A program made the translations under genes and the position numbers. A DNA stretch of 18,387 bases. Origin: an uncultured Bacteroidales bacterium (lineage in GTDB: Bacteria > Bacteroidota > Bacteroidia > Bacteroidales > Muribaculaceae). Positions 7,317 to 14,334 of the stretch are shown here, in pieces. The notes beneath the pieces were generated by a model. That model saw only the letters and a list, made by a program, of their open reading frames with translations, did no database searches and was not told the origin of the DNA. The DNA is taken from positions 1-18,387 of the forward strand of contig UQMZ01000058.1 in assembly GCA_900542185.1 (NCBI GenBank), given 5' to 3'. The stretch's first letter is position 1. Every line of letters begins with the position of its first letter.

Positions 7317-7338
7317 CCGTTTTTTAACTTAAAAACGG
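7317..7338 (+). terminator. Weak hairpin after the GH13 gene
   Basis: CCGTTTTT (7317-7324) pairs with AAAAACGG (7331-7338) around a 6-nt loop directly after the stop codon. No proper T-run follows (the next bases are A-rich), so it may be a weak terminator or a 3'-end stabiliser. Confidence 0.4.
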
Positions 7339-7409
7339 TTAAAAACGCGTATTTTTGAGAAAAAAACAAAAAAAATCGAAAAAAATGCGTGTGACAATAA
7401 AATTTATAT

Positions 7410-7417
7410 TAACTTTG
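7410..7417 (+). promoter_or_regulatory. -7 box for the small lipoprotein gene
   Basis: TAACTTTG at 7410-7417 fits the Bacteroidota -7 consensus TAnnTTTG exactly. A -33 TTTG is not clear at the expected place (7386-7389 reads TGCG). Transcription would begin near 7424 and give a leader of about 110 nt. Confidence 0.65.
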
Positions 7418-7442
7418 CAACGTTTTTGAAAACGAAAGGCGC

Positions 7443-7490
7443 GGGAGTCGCTTCCCAACCTTTCCTCAACCGAAGCTTCGGCAGAGGTTG
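7443..7490 (+). promoter_or_regulatory. Structured 5' leader of the small lipoprotein gene
   Basis: The leader can form GGGA/TCCC (7443-7446 with 7453-7456). A longer hairpin is built on the 12-base palindrome CCGAAGCTTCGG (7470-7481), flanked by either CCTC/GAGG (7464-7467 with 7484-7487) or CAACCT/AGGTTG (7456-7461 with 7485-7490). These two flanking pairings exclude each other. No known riboswitch is recognised; it may protect or regulate the mRNA. Confidence 0.45.
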
Positions 7491-7533
7491 ATGCAAAAAT
7501 AACATTGTTTTATTATTTAAATTTTAGAGAGAA

Positions 7534-7761
7534 ATGAAGAAAGTAGTTTTGTCGCTTGCTGTTCTGTTCAGCGTAGCAATGGTTGCTTGCAATGGCAACA
7601 AGAAGGCTGAGGCTGTTGATTCCGATTCTATCATCGCAGCAGAAGAGGTAGTAGCTGTTGATTCCGACACAGCTGTAGCAGCTGAGGCTGTTGAGGCTAC
7701 AACTCCCGCCGGTGACACTGTAGTAGCAGTTGAGGCTGCTGCTGAGACCGCTGCAAAATAA
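7534..7761 (+). CDS. Small acidic Ala/Val-rich lipoprotein
   Basis: A 75-aa predicted lipoprotein. The signal peptide MKKVVLSLAVLFSVAMVAC ends in a lipobox with Cys19, so the mature chain would be about 57 residues anchored in the envelope. The mature part is low-complexity, rich in Ala, Val, Glu and Asp. It contains a duplicated segment: AVDSDSIIAAEEVV is followed directly by AVDSDTAVAAEAVE. It has its own promoter box, a structured leader of about 110 nt and a strong terminator, so it is a single-gene unit. Codons favour GCT/GTT/GCA over the GCC/GTC seen in neighbouring genes, as often found in strongly expressed genes; strong expression is an inference. No enzyme motif is present and I recognise no named family. 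Confidence 0.85.
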   Translation: MKKVVLSLAVLFSVAMVACNGNKKAEAVDSDSIIAAEEVVAVDSDTAVAAEAVEATTPAGDTVVAVEAAAETAAK

Positions 7762-7803
7762 GTAGCATCCACACAGGACAGCAAGACGATTTAATCGTCA
7801 ACA

Positions 7804-7842
7804 TAGGAGAATGTATCGAAAGATATATTCTCCTAACTTTTT
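7804..7842 (+). terminator. Strong terminator after the small lipoprotein gene
   Basis: TAGGAGAATGTATC (7804-7817) pairs with GATATATTCTCCTA (7822-7835), a 14-bp stem with one G·T wobble and a GAAA tetraloop, followed by TTTTT (7838-7842). A second small hairpin, GACGAT-TTA-ATCGTC (7785-7799), lies just upstream. Confidence 0.92.
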
Positions 7843-7851
7843 ATCTGCATC

Positions 7852-7882
7852 TTGCTTAATTCGCTCTTATTTGTTAAATTTG
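7852..7882 (+). promoter_or_regulatory. Promoter abutting the coiled-coil membrane gene
   Basis: TAAATTTG at 7875-7882 fits TAnnTTTG exactly. CTTG at 7851-7854, 20 bp upstream, carries the TTG of the -33 box. The start codon at 7887 lies only 4 bp after the -7 box, so the transcript should begin at or within a few bases of the ATG. Confidence 0.65.
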
Positions 7883-7886
7883 CGGT

Positions 7887-8816
7887 ATGAATAAGAATGT
7901 CAAGATAATAGTATACACGGCAGCCGGCGTCTTAGTGGCACTGATTGCTCTTATTATAGTGCTGATTGTCAAGGATAACAGCAACACCGTGGCGCGTAAC
8001 GAGGCGCAGGCGCGCGCCGATTCGCTGGCCATAGCCAACGACCAGTTGATACTGACCAACGAGTTCAATCAGCTAAACGCCGACTTCAACCAGTATGAGG
8101 GTCAGCAGATTTATCTGAAAAACGACTCGCTGGTGCAGAAGTACAACGCCGCGCGCATGAAGGTGGAAGGGCTGCTGCGCGAGCTGAACGCCGAGAAGCA
8201 GAGCCACAACAAGGATATGGCCGCCTCACGCGCCAAGATCAAGAAACTGGAGGGCGAGATCTCGACACTGAAAGGCATCGTCCGCCATTATCTGGAAGAG
8301 ATCAAGCGCCTCGGTGAGGAGAACGCCGGTCTGAAGCAGGAGATCGCTCAGGTGCAGGAGAAGAACCAGCAGCTCTCAACACAGGTGACACAGGCTACGG
8401 CCAGCAACGAGCAACTGACACAGACCGTCAAGCTTGCCAAGAAGCTTAACATCACCGGCCTGTCGCTGAACGCCTACAATAAGAAAGGCAAGAAGGAAAA
8501 GAACATCACCAAGGCCCGCCAGTTAGGTGTGCATTTCACGGTCAGCCCCAACAGCACGGCCGCTCCCGGCATGAAGACATTCTATCTGCGCATCATCTCG
8601 CCCGAGGGTAGCTTGCTCAGCGGCGGAGGCAGCTTCAAGATCGACGGCCAAAGCGTACAGGCCACGGCCTCGCGCAACCTGGAATACGCCAACGAGGAGA
8701 TGAGCGCCAGCATCTATTGGGATGTCAATACCACGCTGACCCCCGGCGACTACACTGTCGAGGTGTTCTGCGACGGCTACCGCCTCGCCAGCCGCCACTT
8801 CACCATGAAGAAGTAA
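7887..8816 (+). CDS. Membrane-anchored coiled-coil protein, unknown function
   Basis: A 309-aa protein. A short N-terminus is followed by one membrane segment (about 6-28, GVLVALIALIIVLIV). Next comes a long helical region rich in Lys, Glu, Gln and Leu (about 35-185), strongly coiled-coil-like at 84-185 (IKKLEGEISTLKG, IKRLGEENAGLKQEIAQVQE). The C-terminal domain (about 190-309) looks beta-rich and lacks catalytic motifs I recognise. One membrane pass with a large periplasmic or cytoplasmic rod suggests a structural or scaffolding envelope role; the topology is not certain. The start is fixed by the membrane segment beginning at residue 6. It is transcribed alone, between a terminator and the tRNA-Gln promoter. 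I do not recognise a named family. Confidence 0.85.
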   Translation: MNKNVKIIVYTAAGVLVALIALIIVLIVKDNSNTVARNEAQARADSLAIANDQLILTNEFNQLNADFNQYEGQQIYLKNDSLVQKYNAARMKVEGLLRELNAEKQSHNKDMAASRAKIKKLEGEISTLKGIVRHYLEEIKRLGEENAGLKQEIAQVQEKNQQLSTQVTQATASNEQLTQTVKLAKKLNITGLSLNAYNKKGKKEKNITKARQLGVHFTVSPNSTAAPGMKTFYLRIISPEGSLLSGGGSFKIDGQSVQATASRNLEYANEEMSASIYWDVNTTLTPGDYTVEVFCDGYRLASRHFTMKK

Positions 8817-8825
8817 GGTTTTGGT

Positions 8826-8857
8826 TTTGGTGGTTTAAGGCATTTTTATTAACTTTG
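8826..8857 (+). promoter_or_regulatory. Promoter of tRNA-Gln
   Basis: TTTG at 8826-8829 and TAACTTTG at 8850-8857, exactly 20 bp apart, match both Bacteroidota promoter boxes. Transcription should start near 8863, leaving a leader of about 34 nt before the tRNA. Confidence 0.8.
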
Positions 8858-8865
8858 CATCGTCT

Positions 8866-8892
8866 TTAGGGCCGCAAGGCCTTGGGACCTAA
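8866..8892 (+). other. Hairpin in the tRNA-Gln precursor leader
   Basis: GGCC-GCAA-GGCC (8870-8881) forms a compact hairpin. Alternatively, TTAGG (8866-8870) can pair with CCTAA (8888-8892). It lies immediately before the mature tRNA and would be removed by RNase P processing. Confidence 0.4.
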
Positions 8893-8896
8893 GGAT

Positions 8897-8967
8897 TGTC
8901 TTATGGTGTAATGGTAGCACTGCAGTTTTTGGTTCTGCCTGTCCAAGTTCGAATCTTGGTAAGACAA
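8897..8967 (+). tRNA. tRNA-Gln(TTG)
   Basis: A 71-nt cloverleaf. The acceptor strands TGTCTTA (8897-8903) and TAAGACA (8960-8966) pair fully, with discriminator A at 8967. The T-stem is CCAAG/CTTGG with loop TTCGAAT. The anticodon loop TTTTGGT gives anticodon TTG, glutamine. The last pair of the anticodon stem is a T-T mismatch (positions 31/39). CCA is not encoded. It has its own promoter and terminator, so it is a single-gene transcript. Confidence 0.95.
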
Positions 8968-8971
8968 CAGC

Positions 8972-9013
8972 AAAAAGAAGGGTTGAGTCTCGCGGCTCAA
9001 CCCTGATTTTTTT
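8972..9013. terminator. Bidirectional terminator between tRNA-Gln and the aminotransferase
   Basis: AGGGTTGAG (8979-8987) pairs perfectly with CTCAACCCT (8996-9004). On the + strand it is followed by a run of seven T (9007-9013), ending tRNA-Gln. On the - strand it is followed by TCTTTTTG (complement of 8971-8978), so it can also end the reverse operon that runs from serS to the aminotransferase. Confidence 0.9.
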
Positions 9014-9020
9014 ATTCATT

Positions 9021-9110
9021 AATCTTGATTTATCCCGACTAATCTTGATTTATCCCGACTAATCTTGATTTAACTCGATTAATCTCGATTAATCTCGATT
9101 AATCTTGATG
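9021..9110. repeat. Nine phased 10-bp tandem repeats
   Basis: Nine consecutive 10-bp units run up to the aminotransferase stop codon. AATCTTGATT alternates with TATCCCGACT twice, then AATCTTGATT, TAACTCGATT, AATCTCGATT twice and AATCTTGATG follow. The common unit AATCnnGATT is itself a small palindrome. A 10-bp period is about one helical turn. The array lies in the 3' untranslated part of the reverse operon, between its last gene and the shared terminator. Confidence 0.9.
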
Positions 9111-9111
9111 G

Positions 9112-10305
9112 TTATTTCAGTTTCTCGGTTACGGCTTTGATGCGGGTCATGGCCTCGCGGATGTTGTCGTCGCTGGTGGCGTAGCTGAGGCGGATGTAAC
9201 CGGGGGCGCAGAAGGCGTCGCCGTCTACGGTCGATACGTTGGCCTTCTCCAGCAGATAGAACACGTAGTCGCCACTGGTGTTGATCCTGACGCCGTCGGC
9301 TTCCTTACCGATCAGCGCCGATACGTCGGGGAACAGATAGAACGCTCCGGCGGGCTTCGCAACCTTCCAGCCGGGAATCTCCTGTGCCAGCCCGTAAATC
9401 AGGTCGCGGCGTCGTTCAAATGCCTGACGCATTTCCTCCACGCATTCCTGCGGGCCGGTGTAGGCGGCTTCCGCTGCCTTCTGGGCTATGGAGGACGCTC
9501 CGGAGGTCATCTGGCCCTGCAGCTTGGTCACGGCCTTGGCTATGGCGAGCGGTGCGGCTATGTAGCCGATGCGCCATCCGGTCATGGCGTATGCCTTGGA
9601 GACACCGTTGCAGATTATCACGCGGTCCTGCATTCCCTCGCAGTGGCTGATGGACGCCACGCCGCCGGTGAAGTTGATGTGCTCGTAGATTTCATCGCTG
9701 AGCACCGTCACGTCGGGATGCTTTACCAATACGGCTGCCAGTGCCTCCAGTTCCTCGGCGGTGTAGACGGCGCCGGTGGGATTGCTGGGCGTGCAGAGAA
9801 TCATGAGGCGCGTGCGGGGCGTGATTGCGGCCTCCAGCTGTTCGGCTGTCAGCTTCAGACCGTTCTCGGGCAGCGCGGGCACGCATACCGGAACTCCCTC
9901 GGCGAGTTTGACCAGCTCGACGTAGCTAACCCATGCCGGGGTGGGGATAATCACCTCGTCGCCTGGATTGACCATGGTCAGGACCACGTTGGCCAGCTCA
10001 TGCTTGGCGCCGTTGCCCACCACAATCTGGTCGGGCGTGAACGTAAGTCCGTTCTCGCGCTGCAGTTTGTCGCAGATGGCCTTGCGCAGCGACAGATAGC
10101 CCGACACGGGAGTGTAACGGGAATAATTTTCGTCGATGGCTTTCTTGGCCGCGTCCTTGATATGGTCCGGGGTGTTGAAGTCGGGTTCGCCGGCGGTGAG
10201 GCCGATTACATCAACTCCTGCAGCCTTCAGCTCGTTGGTCTTCTGAAGCATGGCCAGCGTGGCCGACGGTGACAATGCACTTACGCGTTTTGATATCTGT
10301 AACAT
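9112..10305 (-). CDS. PLP-dependent class I aminotransferase (aspartate aminotransferase-like)
   Basis: A 397-aa fold-type I aminotransferase, cytoplasmic, moving amino groups between an amino acid and a 2-oxo acid with pyridoxal phosphate. Visible residues: SNPTG with N175, SDEIY with D204 and Y207, the PLP lysine K237 in SKAYAMTGWRIGY, R245, and the carboxylate-binding R372 in GYIRLSYATS. The SKxxxMTGWR form and the length fit subgroup Ib aspartate aminotransferases (aspC/aatA type); aspartate is the likely but unproven substrate. It is the last gene of a reverse cluster, 21 bp after the U32 gene, and is followed by the 10-bp repeat array and a bidirectional terminator. Confidence 0.95.
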   Translation of the reverse strand: MLQISKRVSALSPSATLAMLQKTNELKAAGVDVIGLTAGEPDFNTPDHIKDAAKKAIDENYSRYTPVSGYLSLRKAICDKLQRENGLTFTPDQIVVGNGAKHELANVVLTMVNPGDEVIIPTPAWVSYVELVKLAEGVPVCVPALPENGLKLTAEQLEAAITPRTRLMILCTPSNPTGAVYTAEELEALAAVLVKHPDVTVLSDEIYEHINFTGGVASISHCEGMQDRVIICNGVSKAYAMTGWRIGYIAAPLAIAKAVTKLQGQMTSGASSIAQKAAEAAYTGPQECVEEMRQAFERRRDLIYGLAQEIPGWKVAKPAGAFYLFPDVSALIGKEADGVRINTSGDYVFYLLEKANVSTVDGDAFCAPGYIRLSYATSDDNIREAMTRIKAVTEKLK

Positions 10306-10326
10306 AGTGTATATGTATTGCGTGAT

Positions 10327-11565
10327 TTATTTCTTTTTCCAGAGATACAGGCGGTCGGCGGGTCGCGTCTTGGCCGGGACGGGAAGCGAGAACAGCTGAC
10401 CCTTTACCACCTTGTCCACGGGCTTGAGATCGAAGCGGAGCTCGCTGACCGTAAAGATGAGCGCACCCGTCGTTGGGCCTGTTATCACCACCTCGTCGCC
10501 TACGTGCAGTTCGCCGGCTTCCATCAGGAACTCACCGACGCCCAGCTTGGAGTAATATTTCCCTGCCTTGGCCACATACTGCTTCACACGCGTGGACGAC
10601 GATCCGTATTTGGCGCTCCATTCGCCTAAGCGCTGACCGAGGTAATAGCCGTTCCAGAACCCACGGTTGAATACTTTGGCTAAGCGTTCCTCCCACTGCT
10701 TTACGCGCTCCTCGCTGAAGGTGCCGTCGCAGATGGCCTGCAGAGCCTCGGAGTAACAGCTGACGGTCTCGTAGACATATTCCGGACCTCGGGCGCGACC
10801 CTCGATCTTGAACACGCTGACACCCGCCTTCACCATTTCCGGCAGGAAATTGATGGTCTTCAGGTCCTTGGGACTCATTATGTACTGGTTCTCGATGTCC
10901 AGCTCGTCGCCGGTCTCCTTGTCGCGCACAGTGTACGAGCGACGGCATATCTGGTTGCAGGCGCCGCGGTTGGCCGATGAGTTCATCTGATGCAGCGAGA
11001 GGTAGCACTTGCCGCTGACGGCCATGCAGAGGGCGCCGTGGCAGAACATCTCCAGACGCACCGGTTTGCCGTCGGGACCAAGTATGGGTTCCTCGACGAT
11101 GTGACGGTGTATGTCGGCTACCTGCTCCATGTTGAGCTCGCGCGCCAGCACCATAACGTCGGCCCACTGCGCGTAGAAGCGCACCGCCTCCGTGTTGCTG
11201 ATGTTGGCCTGGGTGGAGATATGCACCGGTATGCCGACCTTCCGGCAATACTGTATGGTGGCTATGTCGGTGGCTATGATGGCCGTTATTCCGGCCGCAT
11301 GGGCGCGTTCAACGATGGCGTGCATCTTCTCGATGTCCGAGTCGTAGATGATGGTGTTGACCGTCAGGTAAGTCCTGACACCGGCCCCGGCGCACTGACG
11401 GGCGATGCGCTCCATGTCGTCGAGGGTGAAATTGGAGCTGCTGCGGCTGCGCATGTTCAGCCCTTCGATGCCGAAATACACTGCATCGGCACCGGCGCTG
11501 ATGGCGGCGGCAAGCGATTCCTCCGACCCTACCGGGGCCATTATTTCAAAGTCTTTTCTTTCCAA
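10327..11565 (-). CDS. U32 peptidase-family protein (TrhP/RlhA-like)
   Basis: A 412-aa U32-family protein if it starts at the TTG at 11565. The signature EMFCHGALCMAVSGKCYLS (172-190) is intact, with conserved cysteines 175, 180, 187, 203 and 207. GLNMRSRSS near the N-terminus and SPKDLKTI also fit. Characterised relatives in E. coli (TrhP, RlhA) take part in tRNA or rRNA hydroxylation rather than proteolysis, so an RNA-modification role is likelier than a peptidase. The start is uncertain: the TTG gives the N-terminus MERKDFEIMAPVG that I recall from homologues and overlaps ubiE by 20 nt. An ATG at 11541, 4 bp past the ubiE stop, would give 404 aa. An upstream ATG at 11625 would overlap ubiE by 80 nt and is less likely. 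Confidence 0.9.
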   Translation of the reverse strand: MERKDFEIMAPVGSEESLAAAISAGADAVYFGIEGLNMRSRSSSNFTLDDMERIARQCAGAGVRTYLTVNTIIYDSDIEKMHAIVERAHAAGITAIIATDIATIQYCRKVGIPVHISTQANISNTEAVRFYAQWADVMVLARELNMEQVADIHRHIVEEPILGPDGKPVRLEMFCHGALCMAVSGKCYLSLHQMNSSANRGACNQICRRSYTVRDKETGDELDIENQYIMSPKDLKTINFLPEMVKAGVSVFKIEGRARGPEYVYETVSCYSEALQAICDGTFSEERVKQWEERLAKVFNRGFWNGYYLGQRLGEWSAKYGSSSTRVKQYVAKAGKYYSKLGVGEFLMEAGELHVGDEVVITGPTTGALIFTVSELRFDLKPVDKVVKGQLFSLPVPAKTRPADRLYLWKKK

Positions 11566-12292
11566 GATAAATTGTGGCTGCTCCGAAGGTAAGGCTTTTC
11601 CACAGGCAGTCGCCGAAACCGGCATCGGTCATGAGCCGGGTCATGTCGTAGCGCTGCGGACAGGCTGCCACGGACTGCGGCAGATAGCTGTAGGCGCTCC
11701 TGTCGCCGCTGACCATGCGGCCCACCATCGGAATTATGTTATGGGAATAGAATCGGTACAGAGCCTTAAGCACCGGGTTGGCCGGCTCGGACAGCTCGAG
11801 TATGCACAGCGTTCCGTCGGGACGGAGCACACGTGCCATTTCCGCGAGACCGCGACTGATGTCGGCGAAGTTGCGTATGCCGTAGGCCACGGTGATGAGG
11901 TCGAAACTGTTGTCGGCGTACGGCAGCTTCAGCGAGTCGCCCTGAGTGAATGTGCATCTGTCGGCCACGCCGAGTTTCTGCGCCTTTTCGCGCGCTATCT
12001 TCAGCATCCCTTCCGACAGATCCAGTCCGGATATGGCGGCGTCGGGGTATAGCTTCAGCAGATGCAGGGCCACGTCGCCCGTGCCGGTGGCTATGTCCAG
12101 AATGTCTTTGGCTCCGGGCGCGAACTTGTGCGCACGGGCCAGAGCCTTGTTGCGCCAGCTCTTGAACAGGCCGAAAGTCATGGCCGCGTTCATGAAGTCG
12201 TAGGCAGGGGCGATGGAGTCGAACATTTCCTCGACCTGCTCCGTCTTGTCGCCCTGACGATAGGGGTTTACATGCTCCACTTCCTGATTCAT
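11546..12292 (-). CDS. ubiE: Demethylmenaquinone methyltransferase UbiE/MenG
   Basis: A 248-aa SAM-dependent C-methyltransferase for the last step of menaquinone synthesis. The N-terminal YDFMNAAMTFGLFKSWR (31-47) is the family signature. SAM-binding motifs are DIATGTGDVA (66-75) and GLDLSEGML (89-97). SFDLITVAYGIRNF (129-142), ELSEP and SYLPQSV (202-208) are all as expected, and length is normal. Bacteroidota make menaquinone rather than ubiquinone, so the MenG reaction is the relevant one. It is read after the YghO-like gene (30 bp gap), and its 3' end overlaps the probable start of the U32 gene. Confidence 0.96.
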   Translation of the reverse strand: MNQEVEHVNPYRQGDKTEQVEEMFDSIAPAYDFMNAAMTFGLFKSWRNKALARAHKFAPGAKDILDIATGTGDVALHLLKLYPDAAISGLDLSEGMLKIAREKAQKLGVADRCTFTQGDSLKLPYADNSFDLITVAYGIRNFADISRGLAEMARVLRPDGTLCILELSEPANPVLKALYRFYSHNIIPMVGRMVSGDRSAYSYLPQSVAACPQRYDMTRLMTDAGFGDCLWKSLTFGAATIYLGKKRL

Positions 12293-12322
12293 GCCGATAA
12301 TTGCGTTACGGTATGCACCCGG

Positions 12323-13450
12323 TTAAATATCTTTGGCGTACGACCTGCGGCGGCGGTGCTGGCGCGGATTGAACACTTCCCACTGCGACTGCACCTTGGC
12401 GTTGGTCTCCATCTCCGGGTTGGTCTCGGCATACTTGAAGCCAAGTCTGATGAAGTGCGGCAGCAGGTCCTGGAACATCAGGGCGTTCACGCCACGGTTC
12501 TGGTAGTCGGGATGTACGGCCACCAGCAGCAGGTCCACGCGGTCGTTCTTGCCTTTCAGCGCCTTAAGCAGATGGTACCATCCGAAGGGGAGCAATCTGC
12601 CTTGCGCCTTCTGCAGTCCGCGGCTCAGCGAGGGGAGGGCTATGCCCAGGCCCACCAGGTTGTCGTCCTTGTCCATCACGAACGTGAGCAGGTCAAGGTT
12701 CACCAGTCCGAGGTAATAGTCCACGTAATAGTCTATCTGGCGGTCGGTGAGTTGCGAATACTGGTACAGGTCCTTGTACGCCTCGTTGATGAGGCGGAAC
12801 AGCTTGTGGCCTATCTCCGCCTTGGCCTTCTTGCGGCTTGTGTATTTCTGTATGCGCAGGTTCAGCTTCTCCTTCACTAATGTGGCGATGCGGTCGTAGC
12901 GCTCGGGTACCTTGTCGGGTACCTGAAGAAGAAACTCCACCCAGTCTGATTCCTTGGCGTAGCCGGCTGCCTCAACATGCCCGGCGTAGTAGGGATAGTT
13001 GTAATTGGTGGCCATGGTGGACAGTTCCTCGAACCCTTCCACCAGCAGTCCCTCTCGGTCCATGTCGGTGAAGCCGAGGGGGCCTACCATCTTGTTCATT
13101 CCCTTCCGGCGCCCCCAGTCCTCGGCGGCGTCAAATAGCGCGCGCGACACCTCCATGTCGTCCACGAAGTCCATGAACCCGAAGCGGCATATCTTAGAGT
13201 CGCAGCTCCGGTTCACCTGGCTGTTTATGATGGCGGCGATGCGTCCCACGGGCTTGCCGTCGCGGTATGCCATGAAGTATGCAGCCTCGCAGAAGTCGAA
13301 CGCCGGGTTCTTGTCCGGCGACAACGCCTCGATGTCGTCGCTGACCAACGGCGGAACGTAATAGTCGTTCCCACGGTACAGGTCTATCTGGAATTGCGTG
13401 AAGTCACGTAAAGCGGAACGTGTGGGCTGTATTTGCTTTATCTCTAACAT
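12323..13450 (-). CDS. YghO-like GNAT-fold protein
   Basis: A 375-aa protein with two GNAT-like parts, resembling E. coli YghO and its Bacteroidota relatives from memory. The conserved block GPLGFTDMDREGLLVEGF (123-140) ends the N-terminal half. The C-terminal half carries an acetyl-CoA-binding type loop AVHPDYQNRGVNALMF (311-326; QxxGxN rather than QxxGxG) and ETNPEMETNAKVQSQW (342-357). A basic run RRRR lies near the C-terminus. No signal or membrane segment. The substrate of this family is unknown, and acetyl transfer is inferred from the fold only. It lies 25 bp after the pseudokinase gene and 30 bp before ubiE in the reverse cluster. Confidence 0.82.
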   Translation of the reverse strand: MLEIKQIQPTRSALRDFTQFQIDLYRGNDYYVPPLVSDDIEALSPDKNPAFDFCEAAYFMAYRDGKPVGRIAAIINSQVNRSCDSKICRFGFMDFVDDMEVSRALFDAAEDWGRRKGMNKMVGPLGFTDMDREGLLVEGFEELSTMATNYNYPYYAGHVEAAGYAKESDWVEFLLQVPDKVPERYDRIATLVKEKLNLRIQKYTSRKKAKAEIGHKLFRLINEAYKDLYQYSQLTDRQIDYYVDYYLGLVNLDLLTFVMDKDDNLVGLGIALPSLSRGLQKAQGRLLPFGWYHLLKALKGKNDRVDLLLVAVHPDYQNRGVNALMFQDLLPHFIRLGFKYAETNPEMETNAKVQSQWEVFNPRQHRRRRSYAKDI

Positions 13451-13475
13451 TCTGATTCGTAGGGGTGTGAGGTCG

Positions 13476-14285
13476 TCATCTGTTGGTGAGCCAGATCAGC
13501 AAGGCGGCCATGAACACGATGAACACGCAGATGAACACGTACATCTGGCCCGAGTTGCGTCGCTCCAGGGCCAGCTGCAGGTCGGGGACGCTGCGGTATG
13601 GGTGATCGGGGTTCTCGCAGCGGTTGGCTATGCGGCGCAGACGCGGCAGGGTGGTGGGCAGGTGGTCCAGCACCTCGTTCAGCACGCGGCCGTAGTCGCG
13701 GATGTCGGCCTGTGTGTCCTGTTGGGTCAGGCTCGACTTCTGCGCGTAGCCCACGTTGATCAGCTTCAGGTTCTCGTTGTACTCGGTGAAGATGATGGTG
13801 TCGGGGGTGATGGGGTCGTGTACTATGTGGTTCTCCTGAATGTACTCCAGGGCGTCCACAAGCTGGGTCTGCAGGCGGTACACTATCTTGGGCGTCAGGC
13901 GCTTCTCGTCGATGAGGCGGCGAAGCGAATAGCCGTAGATGTCGTCGGTGATGATGGCCGGACCTACGCCCGGCACGTTCTCGAAGTCGTTAACCATCAC
14001 GATGTTGGGGTGCGCCAGGTTGTAGCGTGTGTCGAATTCCTGCTCCAGCATGCGCACGCGTTCCGGGTCGTCGCGATATTCGGGCTTCACGCCCTTCAGC
14101 ATCACCCATTTGCCGTGCTTGCGCACAGTGTACACGTCGTAGAACTTCTCGCCCCATTCCGGCAGAAGTGTCAGGTCGCTCCATTTCCCCGTCGGGTCGT
14201 CGATGGGAATTTGTTTTTCACCCTTGCTGACATATCCTTTGTCCTGCGGCGACATGTCGGGGTGCGAAAAGTCGTGCTGTGTCAT
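13476..14285 (-). CDS. Membrane-anchored predicted pseudokinase
   Basis: A 269-aa protein with a protein-kinase-like domain (about 38-243) and one C-terminal membrane segment (about 247-266, MYVFICVFIVFMAALLIWL), so the domain should face the cytoplasm. Kinase landmarks can be aligned without gaps. The VAIK lysine is K64 (VMLK), the helix-C Glu is E83 (nine before H92 of HPNIV) and the helix-F Asp is in DIRDYG. But the catalytic loop VHRDIKPEN reads VHDPITPDT (155-163), losing the catalytic Asp, Lys and Asn. DFG reads NVG (N177), and no glycine-rich loop is seen. It is therefore probably catalytically dead, acting as a binding or sensing protein; unusual residual activity cannot be excluded. 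It lies 90 bp after serS and 25 bp before the YghO-like gene. Confidence 0.8.
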   Translation of the reverse strand: MTQHDFSHPDMSPQDKGYVSKGEKQIPIDDPTGKWSDLTLLPEWGEKFYDVYTVRKHGKWVMLKGVKPEYRDDPERVRMLEQEFDTRYNLAHPNIVMVNDFENVPGVGPAIITDDIYGYSLRRLIDEKRLTPKIVYRLQTQLVDALEYIQENHIVHDPITPDTIIFTEYNENLKLINVGYAQKSSLTQQDTQADIRDYGRVLNEVLDHLPTTLPRLRRIANRCENPDHPYRSVPDLQLALERRNSGQMYVFICVFIVFMAALLIWLTNR

Positions 14286-14334
14286 CTGTGTATCGTTTAA
14301 ATGTGGAATGTGCTCTTAATATTGTCAATCTTTG

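Noticed and set aside
13398..14300. 300-codon forward open frame antisense to the pseudokinase gene
   Set aside because: No motifs and a His/Val-rich shadow composition. The reverse strand has clear kinase-fold landmarks and a membrane segment.
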